Assembly: GCF_002368115.1 (NCBI RefSeq)
Contig: NZ_AP018316.1
Coordinates: forward strand, 86,890-150,889
Source of the DNA: Dolichospermum compactum NIES-806
GTDB lineage: Bacteria; Cyanobacteriota; Cyanobacteriia; Cyanobacteriales; Nostocaceae
Direction: 5' to 3'
DNA length: 64,000 bases
Below the pieces are notes generated by a model. The model saw only the letters and a list, made by a program, of their open reading frames with translations, was not told the origin of the DNA and searched no databases. The position numbers and the translations under genes were made by a program. Shown here piece after piece: positions 27,876 to 36,601 of this stretch (its first letter is position 1; each line of letters opens with the position of its first letter).

Positions 27876-27905
27876 GGGCTTGGTCAATCGCCAAGCCTTT
27901 TTTAT
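27876..27905 (+). terminator. Strong intrinsic terminator without an upstream gene
   Basis: GGGCTTGG-TCAATCG-CCAAGCC followed by six T on the plus strand. The nearest plus-strand gene upstream ends at 23832, so this may end an unrecognised short transcript. On the minus strand it could serve yebC, but no U-run follows there. Confidence 0.7.
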
Positions 27906-27924
27906 GAAGGTTAATGATTTAGCC

Positions 27925-28680
27925 CTAATTCATACTTAGTTCCATTAAACCATCAGCCATGTCAAAATTAGCTGTCACATTTTGGACATCATCTAACCCT
28001 TCTAGGGTATCAATTAATTTGAGGAGAGATTTAGCTTGATCTGCATCTGTAAGTTCTACCTGATTACCAGGAAGCCAACGCAATTCTATATTTGTGACTT
28101 TAAAACTTTTTGCTTTTAAGGTTTGGCTGAGTTTCTCTAAATTTGCCATTTCTGTAAATACCTCAAATGTTTCCTCTGCAATGATTTCATAAGACTGGGC
28201 ATTTCCTTCTAAGGAAGCTTCTAAAAGCTTGTCTTCATCAATTACACCTTCGACTACACAAACTCCTGTTTGGGAAAACATCCAACTTACGCAACCTGTT
28301 TCTCCCAAATTTCCGCCATTTTTGCTAAAAGAGACGCGCAAATCTGCCGCAGTTCGATTCCGGTTATCTGTGAGGGCTTCAATTAAAATGGCGACACCAC
28401 CAGGACCGTAACCTTCGTAGCGAATTTCTTCGAGGATGCTGTTATCGCTGAAAGTACCTGCACCTTTCGCAATGGCTCTATCAATATTATCATTGGGAAT
28501 ACCTGCGGCTTTGGCTTTATCAATGGCTGTCCTGAGTTGAAAATTACCTGCTGGATCTGGTATACCGTTTCTTGCAGCCACAATTATTGCCCGTGATAGT
28601 TGGGTGAATATACTTCCCCTTCTGGCATCTACTACGGCTTTTTGACGTTTAATATTTGCCCATTTACTATGTCCTGCCAT
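27925..28680 (-). CDS. yebC: YebC/PmpR-family protein
   Basis: A 251-residue member of the widespread YebC/TACO1 family, starting with the signature MAGHSKWANIKRQKAVVDARRG. Middle motifs NIDRAIAKGAG, EEIRYEGYGPGG and ALTDNRNRTAADLR are all present. Some members bind DNA as transcriptional regulators; others help translation of proline-rich stretches. The sequence does not tell which applies. Full length. It lies downstream of glk on the same strand, 47 bases after its stop, so the two are probably co-transcribed. Confidence 0.95.
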   Translation of the reverse strand: MAGHSKWANIKRQKAVVDARRGSIFTQLSRAIIVAARNGIPDPAGNFQLRTAIDKAKAAGIPNDNIDRAIAKGAGTFSDNSILEEIRYEGYGPGGVAILIEALTDNRNRTAADLRVSFSKNGGNLGETGCVSWMFSQTGVCVVEGVIDEDKLLEASLEGNAQSYEIIAEETFEVFTEMANLEKLSQTLKAKSFKVTNIELRWLPGNQVELTDADQAKSLLKLIDTLEGLDDVQNVTANFDMADGLMELSMN

Positions 28681-28727
28681 AATTAAAAAAATACTTATTC
28701 TCTATTCAAACATAGAATAGATCGGAA

Positions 28728-29753
28728 TTATAACCTAGAGGCAGACAAAGCTGCACCAATTAATCCCACTTGTTGATTAAGAATTATATGCACGGGGATT
28801 TCTTCGAGAAGAGAACCCATTCTGCCTTTTTGGGTAAAATTCAAGAGGAAACTACCATTTTGCATTAAGGGGAGGATTTTGGGGGCGATACCACCAGCAA
28901 TGTATAATCCGCCATAGGGTAGGAGTTTGAGGGCTAAATTGCCGGCTTCTGCACCGTAGGCTTCGATAAATAATTGCATGGTTTGTTCGGAAAGGCGATC
29001 GCTTTTTTGGAGTGCAGCAGCGCCAATAAATGCCCCTGGATCAACGGTTTTTTCGGTTGTCTGTGCTTCTTGTTCCCAAGTTCTGACTGCTTGGGCAATT
29101 TCTGGTGATTCAGTGGCTATGTTTCTATCGCGTAAAAATTGGTAAATGGAGGTAATTCCTAACCCGGAAACTACTCTTTCGACAGAAACTCGTTGAATAT
29201 CATGTTTATCTACTAGATATTTCAACAGTTGAAATTCTAATTCATTACGTGGTGCAAAATCTGCGTGTCCACCCTCGGAAGGAAAGACTTGATATTGATG
29301 GTCTTGTTTAATCAAAAATCCTTGTCCTAACCCAGTTCCCGCACCGATTACAGCCATTGGTGCTGCTGGTTGATATTTACCAACTTGTAAAGTGAGTAAA
29401 TCCTGTTTTGTTAACCCAAAAATGCCGTAACCAACAGCCGCAAAGTCATTAATCAGGGAAATTGACAAAATACCCAATTCTTGAGTTAAACGATTTGTAT
29501 CGAGAAACCAGGCTAAATTGGTCAACTTGGCGGTGTTTTCCACTACTGGTCCTGCGATCGCAAAACAAGCCTTTTCTGGTGTGCTAGAGTTAGCTGTAGT
29601 CAAAAACCTTTGGACGATGGGGACTAAATCAGGAAAATCCCCACTGCGAAAACTCTCTTCATACAGAGTTTTTAACCCTAGTGTTTCCGAAAATTCCACC
29701 AAACGCAAAATAGTTTTTGTTCCGCCTATGTCTCCGGCCAGTAGCAATGTCAT
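28728..29753 (-). CDS. glk: Glucokinase
   Basis: A 341-residue ATP-dependent glucokinase of the ROK-distinct bacterial Glk family, phosphorylating glucose to glucose 6-phosphate. The phosphate-binding loop is LLAGDIGGTKT at the N-terminus. The sugar-binding and catalytic segment is LTNLAWFLDTN..ISLINDFAAVGYG near residue 100, with GAGTGLGQGF near 140 and PSEGGHADFAP near 158. ATG 29753 (MTLLLAGD) is preferred to an ATG four codons upstream by analogy with homologues; no ribosome-binding site decides it. Downstream yebC follows at 47 bases. Confidence 0.94.
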   Translation of the reverse strand: MTLLLAGDIGGTKTILRLVEFSETLGLKTLYEESFRSGDFPDLVPIVQRFLTTANSSTPEKACFAIAGPVVENTAKLTNLAWFLDTNRLTQELGILSISLINDFAAVGYGIFGLTKQDLLTLQVGKYQPAAPMAVIGAGTGLGQGFLIKQDHQYQVFPSEGGHADFAPRNELEFQLLKYLVDKHDIQRVSVERVVSGLGITSIYQFLRDRNIATESPEIAQAVRTWEQEAQTTEKTVDPGAFIGAAALQKSDRLSEQTMQLFIEAYGAEAGNLALKLLPYGGLYIAGGIAPKILPLMQNGSFLLNFTQKGRMGSLLEEIPVHIILNQQVGLIGAALSASRL

Positions 29754-29855
29754 AAAATTTATCACTTAGTAGGTTACTTTTGCCCAGTTGTAGCGATATG
29801 CACTTGAATGAGATACAGAATCTACAGTAAAAGCCATAAGTTAAAAGTCTCTTAA

Positions 29856-29883
29856 CTCCTGACTCCTGACTCCTGACTCCTGC
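29856..29883. repeat. STRR array, 4 units of CTCCTGA
   Basis: Three CTCCTGA heptamers and one CTCCTGC between the phosphatase gene and glk. Just before it, at about 29790-29815, TAGCGATATGCACTTGAATGAG resembles the left flank of the repeat at 60019. Confidence 0.85.
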
Positions 29884-29925
29884 TATAGCGTCAGTTGTGA
29901 TTTAGAGAAAATCCCCATTAAATAT

Positions 29926-30573
29926 TTACACAAATCGCACCAATTCTTCAATTTTCGTCAAATGGGACGTATCACCCTTGAGTGCTAATAACCATTCTGA
30001 ATCTTGACGGACAACTTTTACCAAAGAACATAGAGAAGCTTTGACTTCACTTTTGGCTATGTCCCCCACAAATCCCATTGCTGCACCCAAGACAGACGCG
30101 CCATGCGCCACCAATAGGATATCATGGGGGGAAAATTCAGTAGATAAACACCTGGCAGTTTGCGCCGAACGTTCCCGCACCTGTTGATGAGTTTCCGGGT
30201 ATTTTGCGGCTATGCGTGATGTGTAACTGGTATCAATTCTGGGAAATAATTTGACTAAAGCTGAGGTTGAGAGTTTTTCGGGTTCTTCAGTCATCCATTC
30301 GGGATTAAGCCATTCACTCAAACCCACTTCCAGTTTAATCTGTAAATCCAAAACTTCGGCGATCGCATTCGCAGTTTGGATAGTTCGCAAAAACGGAGAA
30401 GCAAAAATATGGGCGATTTTTTCCCCTTTAAGTCGCTTTGCTAACTGCTGCGCCTGAATCATCCCATCATCTGATAAAGGTGGATCATACCGTCTTTCGG
30501 CGGTTAGAAACCAATCGGGATATACGAAATCAAGGCGGTTAGCGTGTCTTGCTATCCAAACTATTTGACTCAT
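29926..30573 (-). CDS. Histidine phosphatase-family protein
   Basis: A 215-residue protein of the phosphoglycerate-mutase-like superfamily. The phospho-accepting His is in WIARHANRLDF near residue 10 (RHA in place of RHG), followed by PPLSDDGMIQAQQLAKRL, IFASPFLRTIQTA near 57, and the second His in LLVAHGASVLG near 155. The RHA variant with an extended loop (YPDWFLTAERRYDPP) matches the phosphatase or UbaSH-like subgroup rather than glycolytic mutase. Substrate unknown. The gene lies 34 bases downstream of the aminotransferase on the same strand, so they may share a transcript. Confidence 0.85.
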   Translation of the reverse strand: MSQIVWIARHANRLDFVYPDWFLTAERRYDPPLSDDGMIQAQQLAKRLKGEKIAHIFASPFLRTIQTANAIAEVLDLQIKLEVGLSEWLNPEWMTEEPEKLSTSALVKLFPRIDTSYTSRIAAKYPETHQQVRERSAQTARCLSTEFSPHDILLVAHGASVLGAAMGFVGDIAKSEVKASLCSLVKVVRQDSEWLLALKGDTSHLTKIEELVRFV

Positions 30574-30606
30574 GGGAAAATCCGAATGTTAATTTTTGTT
30601 ATGTGG

Positions 30607-31773
30607 CTATAATACGATACTTTGCAAACCTTTGACTAATCTTTCTATACCTGCTTTAGCTGTATCTGCTGGTAACGCACCATAAGCAACCCGCAAATAA
30701 CAGCCATCTTCCATCCCAAAGGTTGTTCCCGGAATCACTGCTATTTTGTGTTCTTGAATCAGTTTTTTCACTAATTCCAAATCATTCATTTTTGTCTGCA
30801 CTTTCAAGAAAAAGTAAAATGCACCATTAGCTGGTGTAATTGTACATAAATCCTGAAGTAATTGTAGTGAATTAATCACTATTTCTCGAACTTTAGCAAT
30901 ACTCCCAATATTATCTTTTAAATAATCATCTTTTGCTTGTAAAGCCCCCAAAGCTGCATACTGAGAAACCACAGGTGGACAAATTAAAATAGTATCTTGA
31001 ACTTTTTTCACAGCAGTTAACAAATGTTCAGGAATTACCATATAACCAATTCGCCAACTAGCAAAACCATAAGCTTTCGACAAACTAAACAAAGAAATTG
31101 TATATTTATTACTGCCCGCAGATGCCCCCGGAGAAATATGTTTTACACCGTTGTAAGTAAAATATTCATAAGCCTCATCACTAATATGATAAATTCCCCT
31201 TTCTCGACAAATTTCATTAACTTGTTTTAATGCTGTCTCTGAATAAATAACACCCGTCGGATTATTCGGAGAAATCGTCACCACTGCACGGGTTTTATCT
31301 GTAATTGCTGCCTTTATAGCTTCAGGAACTAATTGATAATTTGCATCTGTGGCAACTAATACCGGATGACAACCTGCCATTTTAATCGCCATTTCATGAT
31401 TAAAATAGTAGGGAGTATTTAAAATAATTTCATCACCAGGAGAAGTAATTGCTAAAATAGCATTTATAAACCCCATGTTGCTACCTGCTGTCACCACAAT
31501 AGCGTTTTCTTCCTTGATATCAATATCATTAAATATTGATAATTTTGCCGTTAAAGCTGTTAATAATTCAGGAATCCCAACAACGGGTTGATAAAGATGA
31601 TTTTTAGGTTCAGCAAGAAATTTTGGTAATAATTCTATGGCTGTTGCTGGTGGCTGATAATGGACAACACCTTGTCCCAAAGAAATTGTTCCTGGAGAGT
31701 TTTTAATTAATTCACCCACCACCGGAATAATTGGCGATTGAATCGCTGCCATTCGTGATAATTTATAATTCAT
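30607..31773 (-). CDS. PLP-dependent class I/II aminotransferase
   Basis: A 388-residue fold-type I aminotransferase. Visible motifs: GTISLGQGVVHYQPP, the NPTG-type motif SPNNPTGVIY near 170, SDEAYEYF, and the PLP lysine in SLSKAYGFASWRIGYM near 235. It is distinct from the aspC-type enzyme at 21 kb. ATG 31773 (MNYKLSRMAAIQSP) is used rather than one five codons upstream; a later ATG (MAAIQSP) is also possible. The substrate is unknown; related cyanobacterial enzymes are annotated as aspartate or kynurenine-like aminotransferases. It heads a likely two-gene unit with the histidine phosphatase. Confidence 0.9.
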   Translation of the reverse strand: MNYKLSRMAAIQSPIIPVVGELIKNSPGTISLGQGVVHYQPPATAIELLPKFLAEPKNHLYQPVVGIPELLTALTAKLSIFNDIDIKEENAIVVTAGSNMGFINAILAITSPGDEIILNTPYYFNHEMAIKMAGCHPVLVATDANYQLVPEAIKAAITDKTRAVVTISPNNPTGVIYSETALKQVNEICRERGIYHISDEAYEYFTYNGVKHISPGASAGSNKYTISLFSLSKAYGFASWRIGYMVIPEHLLTAVKKVQDTILICPPVVSQYAALGALQAKDDYLKDNIGSIAKVREIVINSLQLLQDLCTITPANGAFYFFLKVQTKMNDLELVKKLIQEHKIAVIPGTTFGMEDGCYLRVAYGALPADTAKAGIERLVKGLQSIVL

Positions 31774-31878
31774 AACTCTTAAAAACACTAAAGTATTTCT
31801 GATGCCAAATTGCTGGTTTATGGTAGGGGTTTAGCTTTTGCTTTACCCTGACTAAATTTTAATTACTTCGCTATAAAT

Positions 31879-32481
31879 CTATTGATAGTTTTTAGGGATA
31901 CCAACTTGTGATAAACCAGCAATTACTTTCAAGTTTTGACAACGAATTAATTCACTAAAATTTAAACCAGAACGCCCTTCTATTGTTCCTACTGCTTCAA
32001 TAGCTGTTAACAAATGTTGGGCAGCTTCTGTTTCTGAATAACCCCGTCTTTGGGCGATTCTAATAGCGGCTGTATCAGCAGTTAATTCTGACTCCTGGGA
32101 TTTATTGGTGCGCCAAATCCGTATAGCCGCTACAGTGCTTAATCCACAGGCTATTACCACACCTACCACATCCGCTTGGACTGCTTCGAGTATTCCGCCC
32201 ACAAGCCCTGCTAACACCGCACCTTGATACATATTAGGTTCTAACCATTTCACCCCTATTAACCAGGATACCCTTTGCAATAGGAGTAAATCCCGTTGGG
32301 GTTTTGTCAACCGTCGCCATAAATCGAAATTAATATATATTGGTCTTGCTTGACTCAAAGGCAGGGGAAAAGCTGCATCTATTACCTGTTTTTGTTCTGG
32401 TTTACTGACGATTTTAGTCATCATTCGCCCAGAAGCAGGCATTACATCCAACAACCGACGAATTTCAATATTTGGTTCCAT
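31879..32481 (-). CDS. DUF3318 membrane-associated protein
   Basis: A 200-residue cyanobacterial protein of family DUF3318, function unknown. It starts MEPNIEIRRLLDVMPASGRM, the conserved N-terminus; ATG 32481 is preferred to one three codons upstream for this reason. The segment FDLWRRLTKPQRDLLLLQRVSWL resembles a peptidase-like neighbourhood. Two hydrophobic stretches (about residues 88-120) could be membrane helices. The C-terminal ESELTADTAAIRIAQRRGYS is a conserved helical region. The next minus-strand gene upstream is the Uma2 gene at 33 kb; the small plus-strand gene at 32549 is divergent with only 67 bases between starts. Confidence 0.88.
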   Translation of the reverse strand: MEPNIEIRRLLDVMPASGRMMTKIVSKPEQKQVIDAAFPLPLSQARPIYINFDLWRRLTKPQRDLLLLQRVSWLIGVKWLEPNMYQGAVLAGLVGGILEAVQADVVGVVIACGLSTVAAIRIWRTNKSQESELTADTAAIRIAQRRGYSETEAAQHLLTAIEAVGTIEGRSGLNFSELIRCQNLKVIAGLSQVGIPKNYQ

Positions 32482-32548
32482 AACACCCATTATAATTATG
32501 TATATTCAATGACTACTAAGATTACACTCTATTCCACTTTATATTTAT

Positions 32549-32806
32549 ATGGACGCTTTTGATCCCAATCCACCAGAATGGACTAATCAAGCCGTACACG
32601 CCTATCAATTCCATTGTCCCAAATGCCACGCTGGTAGTCGAGATGCTGTTAATGTGTGGTTAAATAGGCGATCGCCTGTCAGTACCCCAGAACGTCGTCG
32701 GAAGTGGCAAGAATTCTACCATTGTCATTGCGGTTATGTCTGGTGGGCTTGGAGTAATGATAGACCACCGACGGATTTATCTAAGCAAAATCAAAATCAG
32801 GATTAA
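32549..32806 (+). CDS. Small zinc-ribbon-like protein
   Basis: An 85-residue protein with CPKC near residue 24 and a second group HCHCGYVWWAW near residue 59, fitting a four-cysteine zinc ribbon. Between them is an Arg-rich segment (NRRSPVSTPERRRKW). It is compact and soluble with no signal peptide. Function unknown; nucleic-acid binding is possible. It is divergent from the DUF3318 gene and is followed by CGTTCC..GGAACG sequence (about 32820-32847) that can form a hairpin, CTCTCGTTCC against GGAACGAGAG, as a terminator between it and the Uma2 gene. Confidence 0.8.
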   Translation: MDAFDPNPPEWTNQAVHAYQFHCPKCHAGSRDAVNVWLNRRSPVSTPERRRKWQEFYHCHCGYVWWAWSNDRPPTDLSKQNQNQD

Positions 32807-32817
32807 CTGCTTTTTTC

Positions 32818-32848
32818 TCTCGTTCCCACCCAGAGACTAGGAACGAGA
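32818..32848. terminator. Hairpin between convergent genes
   Basis: TCTCGTTCC, then CACCCAGAGACTA, then GGAACGAGA. It sits between the stops of the zinc-ribbon gene (plus) and the Uma2 gene (minus) and could serve both. There is no long U-run. Confidence 0.45.
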
Positions 32849-32864
32849 GGATGAGAGATTGTAT

Positions 32865-33653
32865 CTATTCTAAATCTGGTTCAACACCAAGCGATCGAAG
32901 TTGGGCAATTAATCTTTCGGTTTTTTGCTTTTCTTGTTCTAACTTTTGTCTTTCCTGTTCAGCTTTTTGTCTTTCCTGTTCAGCTTTCTGTCTTTCCTCC
33001 TCTGTGCTGGTTAATATCCAATTACCGTCTTTGTCATACCAACGTAACCAAGGCATTTCGACGTTTTTATAACTTCCTTGCCACACTCCCAAACCTAATT
33101 CTATTTCGGGAATCCAAAACCGGAAATCTGATAAGTCTACTTCAGCATAACGAGCGCCTGTTAACTGAAACATTCTAAATTCAGATTTATAACGATCAAA
33201 GATGGCGTAATAGGGTACTCTTAAAATTTGTTCATAAACTTCCCATTTACCAGGAGGTTTTTCTACATCTCTTAATATTGTCCCTAAGTCTTCTTTTTCT
33301 GTTCCTGGTGAGAGTAATTCAACAATAATATGAGGGTTTACTCCTTCTTGCCAAACTACATAACTTAAACGTAAATCTCTTTTATCATAAAGAGAGGGAA
33401 CACCTAAGACTGCAAACCAATCTGGACGTTTATACCATGAAGGATGACGCAAATCATAATAAAGATTCAGATCACTTCCTGTAAATATTTGGTCGCTAGG
33501 ATAGTTAGGGGGACGGAATGTTTCTGCTAATAATTGTGGTTGGAATAAATGAAATTGATCTGGCAAACCAGGTTCCTCCGGGTCTTCGCTAGGAAGATCA
33601 TACATTGTCGGTAATGTTTCTTTAGGGGAAAGTGGCGGATCAGTTTGATACAT
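32865..33653 (-). CDS. Uma2-family (DUF820) protein with coiled-coil tail
   Basis: A 262-residue cyanobacterial Uma2 protein, a PD-(D/E)XK-like fold. The core has KRPDWFAVLGVP (PD position), HIIVELLSPGTEKED (E-x-L in place of E-x-K) and YYAIFDRY. The C-terminal 50 residues are a Glu/Gln/Arg coiled coil with the repeat EQERQKA, ending SLGVEPDLE. ATG 33653 is used in place of a TTG three codons upstream. Uma2 genes are present in dozens per genome in filamentous cyanobacteria; their role is unknown, and endonuclease activity is assumed from the fold. Two others occur in this window (55 kb intact, 60 kb broken). Confidence 0.92.
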   Translation of the reverse strand: MYQTDPPLSPKETLPTMYDLPSEDPEEPGLPDQFHLFQPQLLAETFRPPNYPSDQIFTGSDLNLYYDLRHPSWYKRPDWFAVLGVPSLYDKRDLRLSYVVWQEGVNPHIIVELLSPGTEKEDLGTILRDVEKPPGKWEVYEQILRVPYYAIFDRYKSEFRMFQLTGARYAEVDLSDFRFWIPEIELGLGVWQGSYKNVEMPWLRWYDKDGNWILTSTEEERQKAEQERQKAEQERQKLEQEKQKTERLIAQLRSLGVEPDLE

Positions 33654-33810
33654 TCTTAACAATCCTAAAGATAGAATTTCTATTTCTATTATGTAGTAAT
33701 ATGATTCGGTTTAAAAATGGTAGCGACGGTTTTGAATATTCGTGGTAAGATTTACGGGCGTATTCCCATAAGCCCGCATTCCTTTCTAATTAGAGATTAC
33801 ACTTCTGGAT

Positions 33811-33829
33811 AGTGGGTTAATAACCCACT
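33811..33829 (-). terminator. Perfect palindrome after ndh
   Basis: AGTGGGTTAATAACCCACT, a perfect 19-base palindrome 9 bases after the stop of the NADH dehydrogenase gene on the minus strand. It is probably a terminator, though the U-run is weak. Confidence 0.5.
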
Positions 33830-33837
33830 TTATAAAA

Positions 33838-35196
33838 CTACACATTCAACGGCTTTTTTGTGACAATTGGCGTTTGATTATCACTATTTGCAATTGGTAC
33901 AGGTGCAATAACTTCCTTGCCTGTAATTAATCTCGCGCCACGATTGCGGGTAAAATAGCTCCACAACCATTGAATCATCACCACTAACTTATTATCAAAT
34001 TCAATCAAGAAGTAGATGTGAATAAATAACCAAACAAACCACGCAAAGAAACCTCTAAGTTTGATAAATCCTAAATCAACAACTGCGGCGTGTTGCCCAA
34101 TCATTGCTAAACTACCTCTATCCACATATTTGAATTGGGGTAATGTTTCACCTTTCAACCGTTTTTGAATGAGTTTAGCCACATACTCGCCTTCCTGCAT
34201 GGCGACTGGTGCAACTCCCGGCAATGGTTTATCATTTTGATGGGCAAAATTTGCTAAGTCACCAACTACGAAAATGTTGGGAAATCCTTTAATACTGAGG
34301 TCTGGTTCAACCATAACACGACCAGCGCGATCGCTCTCAACTCCCGTTTTATCTGTCAAAACTTTCCCCATTGCTGAGGCTTTCACACCCGCAGCCCACA
34401 ACACGGTTTTAGCTGCAATTTCTTTGACATCATCACCTTGCTTAATCGTCACAATATCATTTTCAATATGTGTTACCAAAGTTTTGGTTTGCACATCTAC
34501 GCCCAAAGCCTTTAATGATGCTTCCGCTGTGTGGGATAATTCCGGGGCAAAAGGGGGAAGAATCCGATCTAAACCTTCTAACAATAAAACTCTGGTTTCT
34601 GAGGTGTCAATGTTGCGGAAATCTTCTGTCAGGGTTTTAGTTGCCAATTCAGCGATCGCCCCCGCCAATTCTACCCCAGTTGGACCACCACCCACAATTA
34701 CAAAAGTTAACAAAGCTTGGCGTTTTACCGGATCACTTTCCTTTTCAGCGGCTTCAAATGCGGAAAATATTCGCCGACGCATCTCAATGGCATCTTCTAC
34801 AGTCTTTAAACCCGGTGCAAATTCTTCCCAGTTATCCTTACCAAAATAGGAATGTTTTGCCCCTGTAGCCACAATTAAAGTATCGTAGGGGACAGATTCC
34901 TCGCCTACCATCACCTTTTGGGTGGTAGTGTCAATATCATTCACCTCACCCAACAGCACCTTAGTATTCTTACTCTTGCTGAGGACAGAACGCAAGGGAG
35001 AAGAAATATCCGCTGGGGACAAAGCACCTGTAGCGACTTGGTACAGCAGTGGTTGAAACAGGTGAAAATTACGTTTATCAATCAGGGTGATTTGTACATT
35101 GGCTTTAGCCATAGACTTAGCGGCGTACAATCCACCAAAACCACCACCAATAATCACGACTTGATGAACCGGTTTTTTGTCAGCTAGATCAACCAT
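33838..35196 (-). CDS. ndh: Type II NADH dehydrogenase (NDH-2)
   Basis: A 452-residue single-subunit flavoprotein that passes electrons from NAD(P)H to quinone at the membrane without pumping protons. The FAD-binding GXGXXG is VVIIGGGFGGLYAAKS near residue 13; the NADH-binding motif is FVIVGGGPTGVELAGAI near 165; the second FAD segment is IFVVGDLANF near 309. VAPVAMQEGEYVAK and the C-terminal aromatic helices (AWFVWLFIHIYFLIEF) match membrane-bound NDH-2. Cyanobacteria carry several (ndbA-C); which one this is cannot be told. Own promoter expected in the 276 bases before ilvC, which is divergent. Confidence 0.93.
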   Translation of the reverse strand: MVDLADKKPVHQVVIIGGGFGGLYAAKSMAKANVQITLIDKRNFHLFQPLLYQVATGALSPADISSPLRSVLSKSKNTKVLLGEVNDIDTTTQKVMVGEESVPYDTLIVATGAKHSYFGKDNWEEFAPGLKTVEDAIEMRRRIFSAFEAAEKESDPVKRQALLTFVIVGGGPTGVELAGAIAELATKTLTEDFRNIDTSETRVLLLEGLDRILPPFAPELSHTAEASLKALGVDVQTKTLVTHIENDIVTIKQGDDVKEIAAKTVLWAAGVKASAMGKVLTDKTGVESDRAGRVMVEPDLSIKGFPNIFVVGDLANFAHQNDKPLPGVAPVAMQEGEYVAKLIQKRLKGETLPQFKYVDRGSLAMIGQHAAVVDLGFIKLRGFFAWFVWLFIHIYFLIEFDNKLVVMIQWLWSYFTRNRGARLITGKEVIAPVPIANSDNQTPIVTKKPLNV

Positions 35197-35372
35197 AAAA
35201 AATATTTCCTTCCATTACAGGGCTGTAACTATTCTTAACAAATTTGTATCAAAATTATCACAATTATTTCTGTTTATCTTGAACTTCTTAAAAAAAAAGA
35301 AAAGTGGTGGATTGAAAGGAGGTAGGGGCGCAGAGCCTGCGCCCACCCAGGAGTCAGAAAGAAATTCCCCCC

Positions 35373-35407
35373 TGTTCCCTGTTCCCTATTCCCTATTCCC
35401 TGTTCCC
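35373..35407. repeat. STRR array, 5 heptamers of TGTTCCC/TATTCCC
   Basis: Five units in the ndh-ilvC divergent gap, ending 66 bases before the ilvC start. Confidence 0.9.
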
Positions 35408-35472
35408 CAATTTGCGATACAATCATAAGTCTGCCAATTTCATGACAGCCTTTATAAACAGGAGATGCTTCT

Positions 35473-36468
35473 ATGGCGCGTATGTATTATGATGAAGATG
35501 CTAATTTGGATCTTTTAGCAGGTAAAACCGTTGCTATTATTGGTTATGGTTCTCAAGGTCATGCTCACGCGCTGAATCTTAAAGATAGCGGTGTTAATGT
35601 GATTGTCGGATTATATCCTGGCAGTAAGTCCACAGCTAAAGCCGAAGCTGCTGGTTTGACTGTAAAAAATGTTGCTGATGCGGCCAAAGCTGCTGATTTC
35701 ATCATGATTTTATTACCTGATGAAGTCCAAAAAACAATTTACAAAAACGAAATTGAACCGAATTTAGAAGCTGGAAATGTTTTAGCTTTTGCACATGGTT
35801 TTAATATCCATTTTGCACAGGTTGTACCTCCTGCCGATGTTGATGTCGTCATGGTTGCACCTAAAGGCCCTGGACATTTAGTGCGTCGTACTTATGAACA
35901 AGGACAAGGTGTACCTGCCTTATTTGCAGTTTATCAAGATGCCACTGGTCAGGCACGCGATCGCGCTATGGCTTATGCTAAAGGTGTTGGTGGTACACGC
36001 GCTGGTATTTTGGAAACTACTTTCCGGGAAGAAACCGAAACCGATTTGTTTGGGGAACAAGCGGTATTGTGTGGTGGTTTGAGTGCTTTAATCAAAGCGG
36101 GTTTTGAAACTTTGGTAGAAGCCGGTTATCAACCAGAACTCGCTTATTTTGAATGTCTGCACGAAGTCAAATTAATTGTTGATTTAGTTGTAGAAGGTGG
36201 TTTGGCTACCATGCGCGATAGTATTTCTAATACTGCTGAATATGGTGATTATACTCGTGGTCCTCGCGTTGTCACCGCCGAAACTAAAGCGGAAATGAAG
36301 AAAATTCTCAGCGAAATTCAATCTGGACAATTTGCGCGGGAATTCGTTCTAGAAAACCAAGCTGGTAAACCCGGTTTTACTGCTATGCGTCGTCAAGAAG
36401 CTGAACATCCTATTGAGGCTGTTGGTAAGGATTTACGCGCTATGTTTAGCTGGTTGAAGAAAGGGTAA
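35473..36468 (+). CDS. ilvC: Ketol-acid reductoisomerase
   Basis: A 331-residue class I KARI that rearranges and reduces acetolactate in valine, leucine and isoleucine synthesis. NADPH binding: IIGYGSQGHAHALNLKDSG near residue 22. The metal-binding catalytic part has PKGPGHLVRRTYEQGQGVP near 131 and EETETDLFGEQAVLCGG near 186 with the expected Asp/Glu residues, then SNTAEYGDYTRGPRV. Standard short-form length. Starts with MARMYYDEDANLDLLAG, preceded by ACAGGAG 9 bases upstream as the ribosome-binding site. STRR arrays flank it on both sides. Monocistronic by position. Confidence 0.97.
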   Translation: MARMYYDEDANLDLLAGKTVAIIGYGSQGHAHALNLKDSGVNVIVGLYPGSKSTAKAEAAGLTVKNVADAAKAADFIMILLPDEVQKTIYKNEIEPNLEAGNVLAFAHGFNIHFAQVVPPADVDVVMVAPKGPGHLVRRTYEQGQGVPALFAVYQDATGQARDRAMAYAKGVGGTRAGILETTFREETETDLFGEQAVLCGGLSALIKAGFETLVEAGYQPELAYFECLHEVKLIVDLVVEGGLATMRDSISNTAEYGDYTRGPRVVTAETKAEMKKILSEIQSGQFAREFVLENQAGKPGFTAMRRQEAEHPIEAVGKDLRAMFSWLKKG

Positions 36469-36473
36469 TTTTG

Positions 36474-36494
36474 GGTAATTGGTAATTGGTAATT
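36474..36494. repeat. STRR array, 3 units of GGTAATT
   Basis: Three heptamers starting 5 bases after the ilvC stop. Confidence 0.85.
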
Positions 36495-36601
36495 TCTTAC
36501 CTTTTACCAAATTCTTTTTTTATGCAGAAAATAGTTAGCAAAATATGACAAATATTTGCATAGAAGTTAAAACAATATTTGTAAATAAAGGATTAAATGC
36601 C

